From JACMLD01 sp963705285 (lineage in GTDB: Bacteria; Bacteroidota; Bacteroidia; Chitinophagales; Chitinophagaceae), in contig OY970066.1 in assembly GCA_963705285.1 (NCBI GenBank), positions 930,001 to 994,000 of the forward strand: a stretch of 64,000 nucleotides of DNA, given 5' to 3'. The position numbers were made by a program, and so were the translations under genes. The notes beneath the pieces are model-generated. The model worked only from the letters and a program-made list of their open reading frames with translations, ran no database searches and was not told where the DNA came from. Position 1 is the first letter of the stretch. Each line of letters starts with the position of its first letter. This document shows, one piece after another, positions 24,750 to 34,553 of the stretch.

Positions 24750-26009
24750 ATGATTCTGCTACGCCATATACCGTTTCTGAAAGCTGTTTTTTTGCACAGC
24801 ATCACGGCTTTTGGCGGACCCCAGGGGCATTTTGCCATGATGCTGAAAACATTTGTACACCAGCGCAAAGATGTAACGGAAGAAGAGTTGCTTGATTTAA
24901 ATTCTTTTTGCCAATTGCTGCCAGGGGCTTCATCCACGCAAACACTAACCCTCATTGGTTTTAAAAGAGGCGGCATACCGCTGGCCATTCTTACGCTGGT
25001 TATCTGGATTTTGCCTGCATGTTTTCTGATGGGAGGTTTGTCGTTCCTGCTGCAATACATTAACCAGAAAACATTGCACACAGATATATTTAAGTTTATT
25101 GCCCCTATGGCGGTGGGCTTTCTGGCTTTTGCTGCTTTCTACGCGCTTAAAATAGCAGTGAGAAACACAGCAACACAAATGATTGTATTGGTTACGGCCA
25201 TTGCTTCATTTATATTTTTTAAAGCGCCGTTTATTTTTCCGCTACTTATTTTAATAGCTGGTATTGTGACCAATCTCAGCAGCAAACGCATTCCCCAAAC
25301 AGCTATAAAACCGCAAAAGATAAAATGGTGGAATATCTGGCTGTTTGCACTCATTTTTATTGCCGCCGGTATAACCAGTGAAATTGCGCGTTTGCACGAT
25401 TGGAAGACACGCCGCCCGGTGAACCTTTTTGAAAATACTTATCGTATGGGCAGCCTGGTATTTGGGGGTGGCCAGGTTTTGATACCGTTTATGTACGAGC
25501 AATTTGTTGAAAGGCCTAAATCGGAAATTGTTATTCGCAAAAACCAGGACAAAAGACAATCGGTGGTAAGCATTGACCGCGAAGGATTTTATACAGGCGC
25601 CGGTATCGTAAGGGCGATACCAGGTCCGGTTTTTTCCATTGCATCTTTTACGGGAGCTATGGCCATGAAAAACAGTGGCACATCTATGCAGGTGCTGGGG
25701 GCTGTAATAGGGTCCATTGCTATTTTTTTACCCAGTCTTCTGCTGGTGTTATTTTTTTATCCCATCTGGCACAACCTAAAAAAATATGCCGTGGTATACC
25801 GTGCACTGGAAGGCATTAATGCCGCCGTTGCCGGTATTATGCTGGCAGCCACACTGTATATGATGAAAGATGTATCGCTGACCGGGCTGAATACCATCAG
25901 CGTTATTAACCTGATTGTAATAGCAGGCACCTTTTGTTTATTGTTCTTCACCAAACTTCCATCGCCCGTTATTGTTATGATTTGTCTTTTGCTGGGCATC
26001 TTTATTTGA
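24750..26009 (+). CDS. chromate transporter, long-chain ChrA type
   Basis: A 419-residue membrane protein of the CHR family. Two homologous halves are visible, each with the family motif near its start: SITAFGGPQGHFAMML (about residues 16-31) and GSLVFGGGQVLIPFMYEQFV (about 230-249), plus GIVRAIPGPVFSIASFTGA in the second half. About ten hydrophobic helices. Characterised members export chromate with sulfate-like specificity; the native substrate here is not certain. Possibly co-transcribed with the SDR gene 22 nt downstream. Confidence 0.92.
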   Translation: MILLRHIPFLKAVFLHSITAFGGPQGHFAMMLKTFVHQRKDVTEEELLDLNSFCQLLPGASSTQTLTLIGFKRGGIPLAILTLVIWILPACFLMGGLSFLLQYINQKTLHTDIFKFIAPMAVGFLAFAAFYALKIAVRNTATQMIVLVTAIASFIFFKAPFIFPLLILIAGIVTNLSSKRIPQTAIKPQKIKWWNIWLFALIFIAAGITSEIARLHDWKTRRPVNLFENTYRMGSLVFGGGQVLIPFMYEQFVERPKSEIVIRKNQDKRQSVVSIDREGFYTGAGIVRAIPGPVFSIASFTGAMAMKNSGTSMQVLGAVIGSIAIFLPSLLLVLFFYPIWHNLKKYAVVYRALEGINAAVAGIMLAATLYMMKDVSLTGLNTISVINLIVIAGTFCLLFFTKLPSPVIVMICLLLGIFI

Positions 26010-26031
26010 CGCATTATAAAACTACCATCAT

Positions 26032-26808
26032 ATGGATCTCGGTATAAAAAATCAATTATTTATTGTGGGAGGTGCCACCAGTGGCCTGGGCAAAGCAATA
26101 GCCAACGCGTTGATACAAGAGGGTGCGCATATTATAGCCATTGCGCGAAGCGCTGAGAAACTGGATGCATTTAAAACCACGGCACCGGCGCAGGTAGAAA
26201 CCATCACCGGAGATATTACACAACCCGAAATGATTGGCCAGATTACAGCGGTGCTCGGCAACCGGGAGTTGCACGGTATGCTCATCAATGCAGGCGGTCC
26301 GCCCGCCAAGACCTTTCTTGAAACCACATTGGAAGACTGGGACAATGCCTATAAAAATATTCTGCGCTGGAAGGTAAATATTACACAGGCATTTGTGCCC
26401 AGAATGAAAGCGCAACAGTATGGCCGATTGGTGTACATAGAAAGTTCATCAGTAAAACAGCCATTGGACAACCTGGTGCTCAGCACTTCTTTGCGGCTGG
26501 CGGTGGTAGGCTTTGTGAAAACACTGAGCCAGGAAATTGCAAAAAGCGGCGTTACGTTAAATATTATGGGTCCTGGTTCTCATGATACGCCGGCTATAGA
26601 ACGTGTATACAATAAGAAGGCCGAACAAACCGGCATCTCTGCAGCAGAGGCACGCGTGCAGGGAGTACAACAAATTCCGGTGGGTAAGCTTGGCCGACCA
26701 GAAGATTTTGCATCGCTGGCAACCTGGCTGCTAAGCCCGGGGTCTGGCTATATGACGGGACAAACCATATCGGTAGACGGCGGAATGGTGAAGGGAATTT
26801 TTGGTTGA
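26032..26808 (+). CDS. short-chain dehydrogenase/reductase family oxidoreductase
   Basis: 258-residue SDR. The N-terminal coenzyme motif is GGATSGLGKAIA (about residues 13-24), followed by an NAGGPP segment. The usual YxxxK is altered: IESSSVKQPLDNLVLS aligns with the Ser-Tyr-Lys region but lacks an obvious Tyr, so activity may differ from classical SDRs. The C-terminal GQTISVDGGMVKGIFG is typical. Substrate unknown. Confidence 0.88.
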   Translation: MDLGIKNQLFIVGGATSGLGKAIANALIQEGAHIIAIARSAEKLDAFKTTAPAQVETITGDITQPEMIGQITAVLGNRELHGMLINAGGPPAKTFLETTLEDWDNAYKNILRWKVNITQAFVPRMKAQQYGRLVYIESSSVKQPLDNLVLSTSLRLAVVGFVKTLSQEIAKSGVTLNIMGPGSHDTPAIERVYNKKAEQTGISAAEARVQGVQQIPVGKLGRPEDFASLATWLLSPGSGYMTGQTISVDGGMVKGIFG

Positions 26809-26918
26809 TGGCTGATAGACCGGGAAGAAGAAAGAATGATGCGGCAAAAAATTGACACGAACAGAAAACGAAGCAATAAAATACTAACTTGTTATCAGTT
26901 GGATAAAATGATTGCCAT

Positions 26919-28358
26919 ATGAAAAAAGATACTTCATCGGGCCGCCGCAGGTTCATCCGCAATGCTGCACTGGCCGCAACAGGTTTTTATATTGTTCCCC
27001 GTCATGTGTTGGGCCGCGGCTTTACCGCACCCAGCGATAAATTAAATATTGCCGGTATTGGCGCAGGTGGAAAAGCAGAAGTGAACCTTCCGTATGCGTA
27101 TAACAATGGCAGCGATAATATTGTAACCCTGTGCGATGTAGACGATCGCATGGCGGTAAAAGCCCGCCAAAAATGGCCATCTGCATCTTACTATAAAGAT
27201 TTCAGAACCCTGCTGGAAAAAGAAAATAAAAATATTGATGCAGTAATTATTACCACACCGGATCATATGCATGCACCCATTGCGCTTGCAGCCATGCAAC
27301 TGGGTAAACATGTGTATTGCGAAAAACCGCTTACCCATGATATTTATGAAGCGCGTATTCTTACCCAGGCAGCCGCACATTACAAAGTGGTAACACAAAT
27401 GGGCAACCAGGGAAGCAGCGGACCTGATACCCGGAACGTAGAAACCTGGATTCAGGACGGTGTTATTGGCGATGTGCATGCTGTACATGTGTGGACCAAC
27501 CGGCCCACCTGGCCGCAAGGTATTCCTACCCCCACCGGAAAATTTGATATTCCTGCAGAACTGGACTGGAACCTTTGGCTGGGAACAGCGCCCATGCGTG
27601 ATTTTAACCCAATATACCTGCCCGCCATCTGGCGCGGCTGGAGCGATTTTGGTACCGGCTCTTTGGGCGATATGGGCTGTCATTTTATTGATGTGCCTTA
27701 CAGGGCGCTCCAATTGCAATACCCTGTGTCTGTAGAATGCAGTGTTGGTTCTGTGTATTCAGGTTTTTTTAAAGAAGAAATCTATACAGACAGTTATCCC
27801 CCATCATCAGTCACCACCATACAATTTCCTGCGCGTAACAAAATGGTGCCGGTTAAATTGGTTTGGTATGACGGCGGTATTAAACCTCAACGGCCAGACG
27901 AATTGTTGCCGGACGAGCCCCTGGGCGAATGGGATGGAGGAATGATCTTTGAAGGCAGCAAAGGAAAACTGATGGCCGGTTTATTTGGCCGCAACCCAAC
28001 ACTGTTGCCTACTGCTAAAATGAAAACAGCCAACCTGCCCAAAAGCAAATACCCCTTTGTAGAAAATGGATCAGAAGGCCACCAGCAACAATGGGTAAAA
28101 GCATGTAAACAAGGTTATGGAGCATACACCAGTTCATCATTTGATAAAAGCGGGCCATTAGCGGAAACAGTATTAATGGGCAACCTGGCTGTACGCAGTT
28201 ATAATTACCGGGAGCGCGATGCCAAAGGCGCATACACTTATCCCGGCAGAAAAAAGTTATTGTGGGATGGGCCTAACATGCGCATTACGAATTTTGAACC
28301 GGCCAACGCATTTGTAAAAAGAACTTACCGCAGTGGTTGGGGAGAGTTGAAAATGTGA
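26919..28358 (+). CDS. exported Gfo/Idh/MocA family oxidoreductase
   Basis: 479 residues with a twin-arginine signal (SSGRRRFIRNAALAATGFYIVP) followed by a Rossmann nucleotide-binding domain (LNIAGIGAGGKAEVN), the EKPLTHD motif that holds the catalytic Lys region (HVYCEKPL), and a C-terminal Gfo/Idh/MocA domain. NAD(P) is bound before Tat export. Exported members in Bacteroidota act on sugars or polyols in the periplasm; the exact substrate is not visible. No sugar-uptake gene (SusC/D) lies beside it. Confidence 0.93.
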   Translation: MKKDTSSGRRRFIRNAALAATGFYIVPRHVLGRGFTAPSDKLNIAGIGAGGKAEVNLPYAYNNGSDNIVTLCDVDDRMAVKARQKWPSASYYKDFRTLLEKENKNIDAVIITTPDHMHAPIALAAMQLGKHVYCEKPLTHDIYEARILTQAAAHYKVVTQMGNQGSSGPDTRNVETWIQDGVIGDVHAVHVWTNRPTWPQGIPTPTGKFDIPAELDWNLWLGTAPMRDFNPIYLPAIWRGWSDFGTGSLGDMGCHFIDVPYRALQLQYPVSVECSVGSVYSGFFKEEIYTDSYPPSSVTTIQFPARNKMVPVKLVWYDGGIKPQRPDELLPDEPLGEWDGGMIFEGSKGKLMAGLFGRNPTLLPTAKMKTANLPKSKYPFVENGSEGHQQQWVKACKQGYGAYTSSSFDKSGPLAETVLMGNLAVRSYNYRERDAKGAYTYPGRKKLLWDGPNMRITNFEPANAFVKRTYRSGWGELKM

Positions 28359-28467
28359 TCATGTGTATCAAATGAATAGCAGGAACAAGGTTTGTTGATG
28401 TATAGATGCATACATATTGTCTTAGCCAAGGCAATTGTAACTCATCTTATATTCTAAGGACGAAGAT

Positions 28468-29250
28468 TCACATCATATTTCCAAACTTCTTAGGTGTGGT
28501 GCCGGTAAAAGCTTTGAACACCCTGATAAAGTGTGATTGATCTGCAAAACCATTTGCGTATACAATGTCGGTAAGTTTGTTATAGTCTTTCTCATTCAAT
28601 TGATTCAGCGATGCATCGAACTGAATAATTTTGGCCAGCTGTTTGGCAGAAATACCGGCCTGTGCCAGGAACCTTCTTTCAAAAGTGCGTTCGTTTATTT
28701 TCAAAAGCTCGCACAGTTCGCCGATTGTTACCAGTCCCTTATTATCAATTATCAATTGTATGGCCTGGCGGATTTTGAAATCGAGTAAATCTTTTTTAAG
28801 TTGAAATAGATCATGCAGGAAATGCGTGATGATGTCTATTTTTTCTTCGGCCGTTTTTGCACCCAGCAGCATCTGCACTACTGACACAATATCAATATGT
28901 TTTACTTTCAGCAGGTCGTAGCAATCGTCGTTTAAATCTTTTGGCTTTAGGTTAAAAAAACTATTGAGCACAAACGGGTACAACTGAAAAACAACCAGGT
29001 GATAAGCGCCTGTCATCATTAATTCTATAGGCTGAATGGTTTGCCCGTACAGGAAAAATGTAGGCATCTGTTTCTGGTGCGGCATAACCCACATGCCGCC
29101 CGCCGTAGCCTGAAACATAATACCCGGATAACCATCAGCAAAAAACGGCATGGCTGTTTCGCCCGTTGTATCAGGCGCATCAAAAACCACAATGTTTTTT
29201 ACAAACAATGCAATTGATTCATGTGGATTAAGGTTTCTGGTATCCATCAA
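28468..29250 (-). CDS. AraC family transcriptional regulator
   Basis: 260-residue regulator. The C-terminal 100 residues form the paired HTH domain: IGELCELLKINERTFERRFLAQAG and then VYANGFADQSHFIRVFKAFTGTTPKKF, the AraC signature. The N-terminal half contains a cupin-like sensor segment (DGYPGIMFQAT, MPTFFLYGQTIQP). It starts 6 nt after the stop of the S9 peptidase gene, so it is probably translated from the same mRNA and may regulate it. Confidence 0.92.
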   Translation of the reverse strand: MMDTRNLNPHESIALFVKNIVVFDAPDTTGETAMPFFADGYPGIMFQATAGGMWVMPHQKQMPTFFLYGQTIQPIELMMTGAYHLVVFQLYPFVLNSFFNLKPKDLNDDCYDLLKVKHIDIVSVVQMLLGAKTAEEKIDIITHFLHDLFQLKKDLLDFKIRQAIQLIIDNKGLVTIGELCELLKINERTFERRFLAQAGISAKQLAKIIQFDASLNQLNEKDYNKLTDIVYANGFADQSHFIRVFKAFTGTTPKKFGNMM

Positions 29251-29256
29251 AAAAAA

Positions 29257-31506
29257 TCATTTCAATTCAAAATCCCAGATGGGCTTTACACCCAGCAGGT
29301 GCTCAACAAAATAATTCCATTTCTTTTTGGTAAAATATTCGTTGTATTTGCCGACATAACCATGGTGCTGGCTTGGCAATATAAGCATATCAAATTCCTT
29401 ATCCGCTTTAACCAATGCTTCCGCCAGTTTAAACGTTGCAGACGGATTTACGTTTTCATCTATGCCGCCATGCACCAGCAACAGCTTCCCCTTCAGATTT
29501 TTTGCCATGGTAATATTAGATACCTGTTCATAAGTACTGTCTACCGGCCAGCCCATATACATTTCGGGCCACCAGTCTTTTTCCATTCTAAAATCATGAT
29601 CGCCCGAACTGGCCACCGCTACTTTATAAAAATCAGGAAACTCCAAAACAGCATGGCCGGCATCATAACCGCCGGCAGAATGGCCAAAAATACCTACGCG
29701 GTTGCTGTCTGCCCAGGTATATCTTTTTGCCAGTTCGCGAATGGCCAGCACATGGTCAGTTAAATTTTTGCCCATGTTTTTATAAGATACATTGTGAAAG
29801 GCTTTAGAGCGGTTGGCTGTGCCCATGCCGTCAATGGCAACTACTATAAACCCCAGCTCTGCCAAAGCCTGGTTTGACCGGGCCATTGCAGAAACAAAAT
29901 TTCGGGGAAACATGAATGTGTGCGGACCGGTATACGATTGATCTATTACAGGATACTTTTTGGTGGAATCGAAATTTGTGGGCTTCCAGATAGCGCCATA
30001 GATTGTAGTAATGCCATCGCGCGCGGTGCAGCTAAATGGTTCCGGAAAACGAAAATGCATTGCTGTTAGCGCATCAATATTGGCGGTAGTAAGCTGCGCA
30101 ACGGTTTTACCAGAAGCAGTTTCGCGTAACACCGCATGCGGAACCGTGTTCATGGTAGAAATATTATCTGTAAAATATCTGCCATCGGGCGATACCGTTA
30201 CATCGTGATTGGCATTTTCTGGTGTAAGCAATGTTAATCCGCTGCCATCCATGTTTATTTTATAGAGGTGAAGATAATAGGGGTTTCTGTCACTTTGCCT
30301 GCCCGAAGCGGTAAAGATGATAATAGCTTTTTTCTTATCCGTATACAATACATCATTTACATAAAACGCTCCATTGGTAACAGGTGTAACAGATTTGGTC
30401 TTTACGTTCAGCAAATACAATTGTTTCCACCCGCTTTTTTCGGAACTGATTAGTATTTGCGAACTATCGCCCACCACCTGCGAGGTGTAATTATCAATAT
30501 TGGTGGCACTTTTTTCTGTGTACAGCTTTTCTGTTGATGCGTTGGCCAGGTTGTACCTGAATAAGTCTATCTGCTGGTAGCCGCGTACCCGGTTTTCAAT
30601 ATAAACTACACCGGGCTCTTTGGCCCATTCAAATCCTGCACCATTTACGTTGCGGAATTCTTCTTTGCGAAACTCTTCGCCGGTTTCAATATTAAAGAAA
30701 ACCGGCGTGAGATAAACCATATCTGTATCGCCCGGCGAACCGCGGTAGTAAGAAAGTAATCTGGGTTTGTATAATGTATCGACGCTCCAGTCGAGCAAAT
30801 ACATTTTCTCTCCTTTTCGAAAATCTGTAATGTACGTGCCAATCCATTTTGAATCGGGCGACCAGGTAACATTAAAATGCGGCGGGCGTTCTCCGTTTTC
30901 ACCGGTAATGATTTCACCCCAGCCATAGTCTGTGGCATACTCATTATTTTTCACCCCGGCGCTGCTCAGTTGTTTTACCTGCCCGTTGGCAACCGACTTT
31001 ATAAACAGGTTGAAGTCTTTCGAAAAAGCAATCCATTTGCCATCGGGTGAAACAGCCTCCATTTCATTGCGCGCTTCCTTTTTTATTTCGGTCAAAAAAT
31101 ATGTAGCAAGGTTTAACCGGTATTCTTTTTCTGCTATGGTAAATTCTACCAGGTTTTTGTTGATGCATTTTACCCACGAAAAAGGAAGCGCCGACGCTTT
31201 AATGGTTGTTTTTAACGAATCGGTCAGTAACCTGGCCAGCCGCTCCTGGTCAAAAAGGGGTTGCACTTTTTTTGTCTTCCAATCAATTTTTTTGAACAAC
31301 TTTTCATCGTTACTAAACAACGCAAATGCAACACCACTGCTGTCTGCAAACCAACTAAACTGCGGGTTGATATTGAAAACTTTTTTATTGAAGAGGTTGC
31401 TGCCAAGAAACGAGACAGCTCGGGCATAATCCTGTTTTGTTAGGGGTTGACACACGACCTGGTTCACAAGCAACAAACAGTAGCAGAGCAGTGCATATAG
31501 TTTCAT
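29257..31506 (-). CDS. S9 family dipeptidyl peptidase IV-like exopeptidase
   Basis: About 749 residues from the ATG at 31506 (MKLYALLCYCLLLVNQVVCQ, a signal peptide). An N-terminal beta-propeller (DPPIV_N; SPDGKWIAFSKD, WSPDSKWIG, SPDGRYFTD repeats) precedes an alpha/beta hydrolase domain. The catalytic Ser is in GIFGHSAGGYDAG, the Asp in HGGIDENVNP and the His in PSQHHGY. Such exported prolyl or dipeptidyl peptidases trim peptides in the periplasm. The C-terminus has no sorting domain. Confidence 0.95.
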   Translation of the reverse strand: MKLYALLCYCLLLVNQVVCQPLTKQDYARAVSFLGSNLFNKKVFNINPQFSWFADSSGVAFALFSNDEKLFKKIDWKTKKVQPLFDQERLARLLTDSLKTTIKASALPFSWVKCINKNLVEFTIAEKEYRLNLATYFLTEIKKEARNEMEAVSPDGKWIAFSKDFNLFIKSVANGQVKQLSSAGVKNNEYATDYGWGEIITGENGERPPHFNVTWSPDSKWIGTYITDFRKGEKMYLLDWSVDTLYKPRLLSYYRGSPGDTDMVYLTPVFFNIETGEEFRKEEFRNVNGAGFEWAKEPGVVYIENRVRGYQQIDLFRYNLANASTEKLYTEKSATNIDNYTSQVVGDSSQILISSEKSGWKQLYLLNVKTKSVTPVTNGAFYVNDVLYTDKKKAIIIFTASGRQSDRNPYYLHLYKINMDGSGLTLLTPENANHDVTVSPDGRYFTDNISTMNTVPHAVLRETASGKTVAQLTTANIDALTAMHFRFPEPFSCTARDGITTIYGAIWKPTNFDSTKKYPVIDQSYTGPHTFMFPRNFVSAMARSNQALAELGFIVVAIDGMGTANRSKAFHNVSYKNMGKNLTDHVLAIRELAKRYTWADSNRVGIFGHSAGGYDAGHAVLEFPDFYKVAVASSGDHDFRMEKDWWPEMYMGWPVDSTYEQVSNITMAKNLKGKLLLVHGGIDENVNPSATFKLAEALVKADKEFDMLILPSQHHGYVGKYNEYFTKKKWNYFVEHLLGVKPIWDFELK

Positions 31507-31681
31507 GTGTGTTGATTTACATATTCCCATTTTACCCCTTACAGCAATGAAGCGGTGTATGCAACCGGTAGGTACTGGCCGGGGTGCTGCAATAATATGA
31601 ATTGATAAAACTGGAATGTATTTTCACTCAAATTAACTAACTTTAAGAGGGTGGCGTTAAAAAATTACCAATAACTAACTC

Positions 31682-33241
31682 TTGAGAAAACTTTCCCGCA
31701 GACAGTTTTTATCGCAATCGGGTATGCTGGCCGGTGGCACCTATCCCGCTATGCTGGCCATGGGTATGCTGCGCGCGGCCCCCGTAACACCGTTGCCTGC
31801 AGAACAAAACGGTGCTGGAAAACATATCATTATTTTGGGCGCGGGGCTGGCCGGACTCACTGCCGCGTATGAGCTTACCAGGCTCGGTTACCGATGTACC
31901 ATTCTTGAAGCCCGCACCCGAACCGGAGGCAGGTGCTGGAGTGTTCGCAAAGACGCTACCAATACAGAAACAGGTAATGTAAACCAAAAGGCGGCTTTTG
32001 ATGAAGGGCTTTATTATAATGCCGGGCCCTCCCGTATACCTCATCATCACCAGCTCACCCTCCATTATTGTAAAGAACTCAAAGTGCCCCTGCAGGTGTA
32101 CAACAACGTTAATGCATCCGCCTGGTATTACAGTGAAGGCAAAGGGCCTCTGTCCAATAGAAAAATCAGAGCGCGTGAAATACAGCATGATACCCGTGGT
32201 TATATGACTGAATTACTGGCAAAAGCCATCGACAGCAAACAGCTGGATCTTGCCATGACTAAAGAAGATGCGGAAAAAATAATTGAATTTTTAAGGGCTG
32301 AAGGCGGGCTCAACCCAGATAACTTATACAAGGCATCTGCGCGCCGCGGATATACCACTCCCCCCGGTGCCGGTAACAAATCAGGAACCATTGCCGATGC
32401 ATGGCCGCTGGCAGCTATTCTTGGTTCAGGATTAATGGATCCTGATTTTTACAATGTGGCCGAATACACTTATGAATTACAGATGACTATGTTTCAGGCA
32501 GTAGGCGGTATGGATATGATTGCCAAAGCGTTTGAAAAAAAGGTGGGCCATATGATCAGATTTCAGTCTGAAGTAACGGCCATAAAAAATACAACGGAAG
32601 GCGTAGCGGTGACGTATAAAAATAAAACAGGCGAACAAAAATTAACGGGCGACCTTTGTATCTGCACCATTCCGTTGCCGGTACTGAGCAATGTGGATCA
32701 TAATTTTTCTTCTGACGTGAGCCGCGCCATTGACTACATTACTTACATACCCACCGGCAAAATAGGGCTACAGTTTAAGCGCCGTTTCTGGGAAGAAGAT
32801 GAACAGGTGTATGGCGGTATAACGCATACTAATAATGAACTCACACAAATATTCTATCCGTCTTATGATTACCTGGGCGCAAAAGGTATACTGGTTGGCT
32901 ATTACAATTTTAACGACAAGGCAAAAAGAACGGGCGATTTATCAGTAAAAGAAAGAGAGCTACTGGCGCTTCAAAAGGGCAGTCTAATACATCCGCAGTA
33001 CCCAAAAGAATTTGAAAGTTCTTTTTCTGTAAGCTGGCACAAAACGCTGTATAGCCTGGGGGGATGGGCATTGTATGCAGAGGAAGAGCGGCAGACATAT
33101 TACAAAGCGCTGCAGCAGCCAGATAAACAGGTGTATTTTGCAGGTGAGCACATGACATACCTGAATGCATGGATGGCCGGTGCGTTTGAATCTGCAAGAT
33201 CTGTGGTAACGGCAGTGCATAACCGAACCAGCCAGCAATAA
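31682..33241 (+). CDS. exported flavin monoamine oxidase family protein
   Basis: 519 residues. The only start that keeps the Tat signal (KLSRRQFLSQSGMLAGG) is the TTG at 31682, since a TAA lies two codons upstream. The FAD-binding motif IILGAGLAGLTAAYEL and the GG-doublet region (TRTGGRCWSV) follow, then a C-terminal FAD segment (VYFAGEHMTYLNAWMAGAFESA). Members oxidise amines or L-amino acids. It is divergent from the S9 peptidase and 60 nt upstream of the exported aminotransferase. Confidence 0.92.
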   Translation: MRKLSRRQFLSQSGMLAGGTYPAMLAMGMLRAAPVTPLPAEQNGAGKHIIILGAGLAGLTAAYELTRLGYRCTILEARTRTGGRCWSVRKDATNTETGNVNQKAAFDEGLYYNAGPSRIPHHHQLTLHYCKELKVPLQVYNNVNASAWYYSEGKGPLSNRKIRAREIQHDTRGYMTELLAKAIDSKQLDLAMTKEDAEKIIEFLRAEGGLNPDNLYKASARRGYTTPPGAGNKSGTIADAWPLAAILGSGLMDPDFYNVAEYTYELQMTMFQAVGGMDMIAKAFEKKVGHMIRFQSEVTAIKNTTEGVAVTYKNKTGEQKLTGDLCICTIPLPVLSNVDHNFSSDVSRAIDYITYIPTGKIGLQFKRRFWEEDEQVYGGITHTNNELTQIFYPSYDYLGAKGILVGYYNFNDKAKRTGDLSVKERELLALQKGSLIHPQYPKEFESSFSVSWHKTLYSLGGWALYAEEERQTYYKALQQPDKQVYFAGEHMTYLNAWMAGAFESARSVVTAVHNRTSQQ

Positions 33242-33300
33242 GGTTGCCGGCTGCACCATTGGTCTATTACATCAATCACGCATAACCAAAACTATCGTAT

Positions 33301-34470
33301 ATGTCAAACTCCATGAATCGCCGCAAATTGCTAAAAACAGGTATGTTAATGGCGGGTGGATTGTCGCTGGCACCAGGGTTCATTAATAAACTCGGCGCCA
33401 GACCGGTCAATACCTGTTACAATGACCTTCGCATTACTGATGCATCGGTAATTTTAAATGGCCCCAAAGAACTAAAAGCAAGGCTCTTTGCCAATGAAAA
33501 TCCGTTTGGCCCATCTCCCAAGGCAAAACAGGCCATACAGGATGCGATGGCTCAGAGCTATCAATACCCGTTTATGTTTGCAAAAGAATTAATGCAAACA
33601 ATAGCAGACGCCGAAGGGTTGACACCAGATAACCTGATGCTGGGTGCTGGCTCTTCAGAAATTTTGCTGGCAGCTGCTATTCTTTTCAGCCAGAAACCCG
33701 GCAGTAATATTGTTTCCGGCGATCCCAGTTATGAAGATCTGCCATCTACTGCCGCTGAAATGAATGCCACCTGGAAAAAAGTACCACTTACGGCCGATTT
33801 TAAATTAGACCTGGATGCCATGGAGAAAGCAATAGACGGCAATACCAGCCTGGTGTACATCTGCAACCCCAATAACCCCACCGCCACTGTGCTGGAAATT
33901 GATAAACTGAAATCGTTTGTTGACCGTGTATCGCAACGCGTAACCCTGTTTATAGACGAAGCTTATATAGATTACCTGGACGATCCAAAAGCAAACACCA
34001 TGATCGGCGCCATAAAAAATGGTAAGAATATTATTGTGGCCCGCACATTTTCCAAACTGCACGGCTTTGCCGGCCTTCGTGTTGGTTATGCATTTGCTCA
34101 ATCAGATATGATTAAGAAGCTGTCTATGTATACCAGCGGTTTTGCGGGTATTTCTACTACCTCTTTGCACGCGGCCATGGCCAGTTACCACGATACCGAA
34201 TTCCTGAAAGCCGCCTTACAAAAAACAATGGCCTCTAAAAACTACCTGTACAGCGTGCTTAAGAAAGAAGGGTACGATTATGTACCGTCGTCAACCAACT
34301 TTGTCATTTTTCCGCTTAAAATGGACAGCCGCCAGTTTGTAATGGAAATGGAGAAGCGGGGTGTTGGTGTACGCTTCTGGCAATTCAGTAACAAAGAATG
34401 GTGCCGCGTGAGCATTGGAAGAATGGACGAAATGGAAGCATTTGCCGCCGCATTCAAAGAGATATCATAA
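33301..34470 (+). CDS. exported HisC-like class I/II aminotransferase
   Basis: 389-residue PLP enzyme of the histidinol-phosphate aminotransferase type with an N-terminal Tat signal (MNRRKLLKTGMLMAGGLSLAPG). PLP-site segments are AGSSEILLAAA, CNPNNPTAT, LFIDEAYIDY and RTFSKLHGFAGLRVGYAFA, where the Lys in SKL forms the Schiff base. No his genes are nearby, so histidine synthesis is unlikely; the Tat signal implies an amino acid transaminase outside the cytosol. Probably an operon with the amine oxidase. Confidence 0.92.
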   Translation: MSNSMNRRKLLKTGMLMAGGLSLAPGFINKLGARPVNTCYNDLRITDASVILNGPKELKARLFANENPFGPSPKAKQAIQDAMAQSYQYPFMFAKELMQTIADAEGLTPDNLMLGAGSSEILLAAAILFSQKPGSNIVSGDPSYEDLPSTAAEMNATWKKVPLTADFKLDLDAMEKAIDGNTSLVYICNPNNPTATVLEIDKLKSFVDRVSQRVTLFIDEAYIDYLDDPKANTMIGAIKNGKNIIVARTFSKLHGFAGLRVGYAFAQSDMIKKLSMYTSGFAGISTTSLHAAMASYHDTEFLKAALQKTMASKNYLYSVLKKEGYDYVPSSTNFVIFPLKMDSRQFVMEMEKRGVGVRFWQFSNKEWCRVSIGRMDEMEAFAAAFKEIS

Positions 34471-34553
34471 TACAACAATCACCTTGCACGCTAATATCCG
34501 GAAAAAATAATCTTCTTCCGGAGCATTGTATAACTGAACGAATCAACTGTTTC

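Noticed and set aside
31682..33241. Pseudogene because of the TTG start
   Set aside because: The frame is intact, and the TTG start gives a clean Tat signal; an upstream stop rules out other starts.
33301..34470. Histidine biosynthesis gene hisC
   Set aside because: The protein has a Tat export signal and no his gene is nearby, so the similarity is to the fold only.
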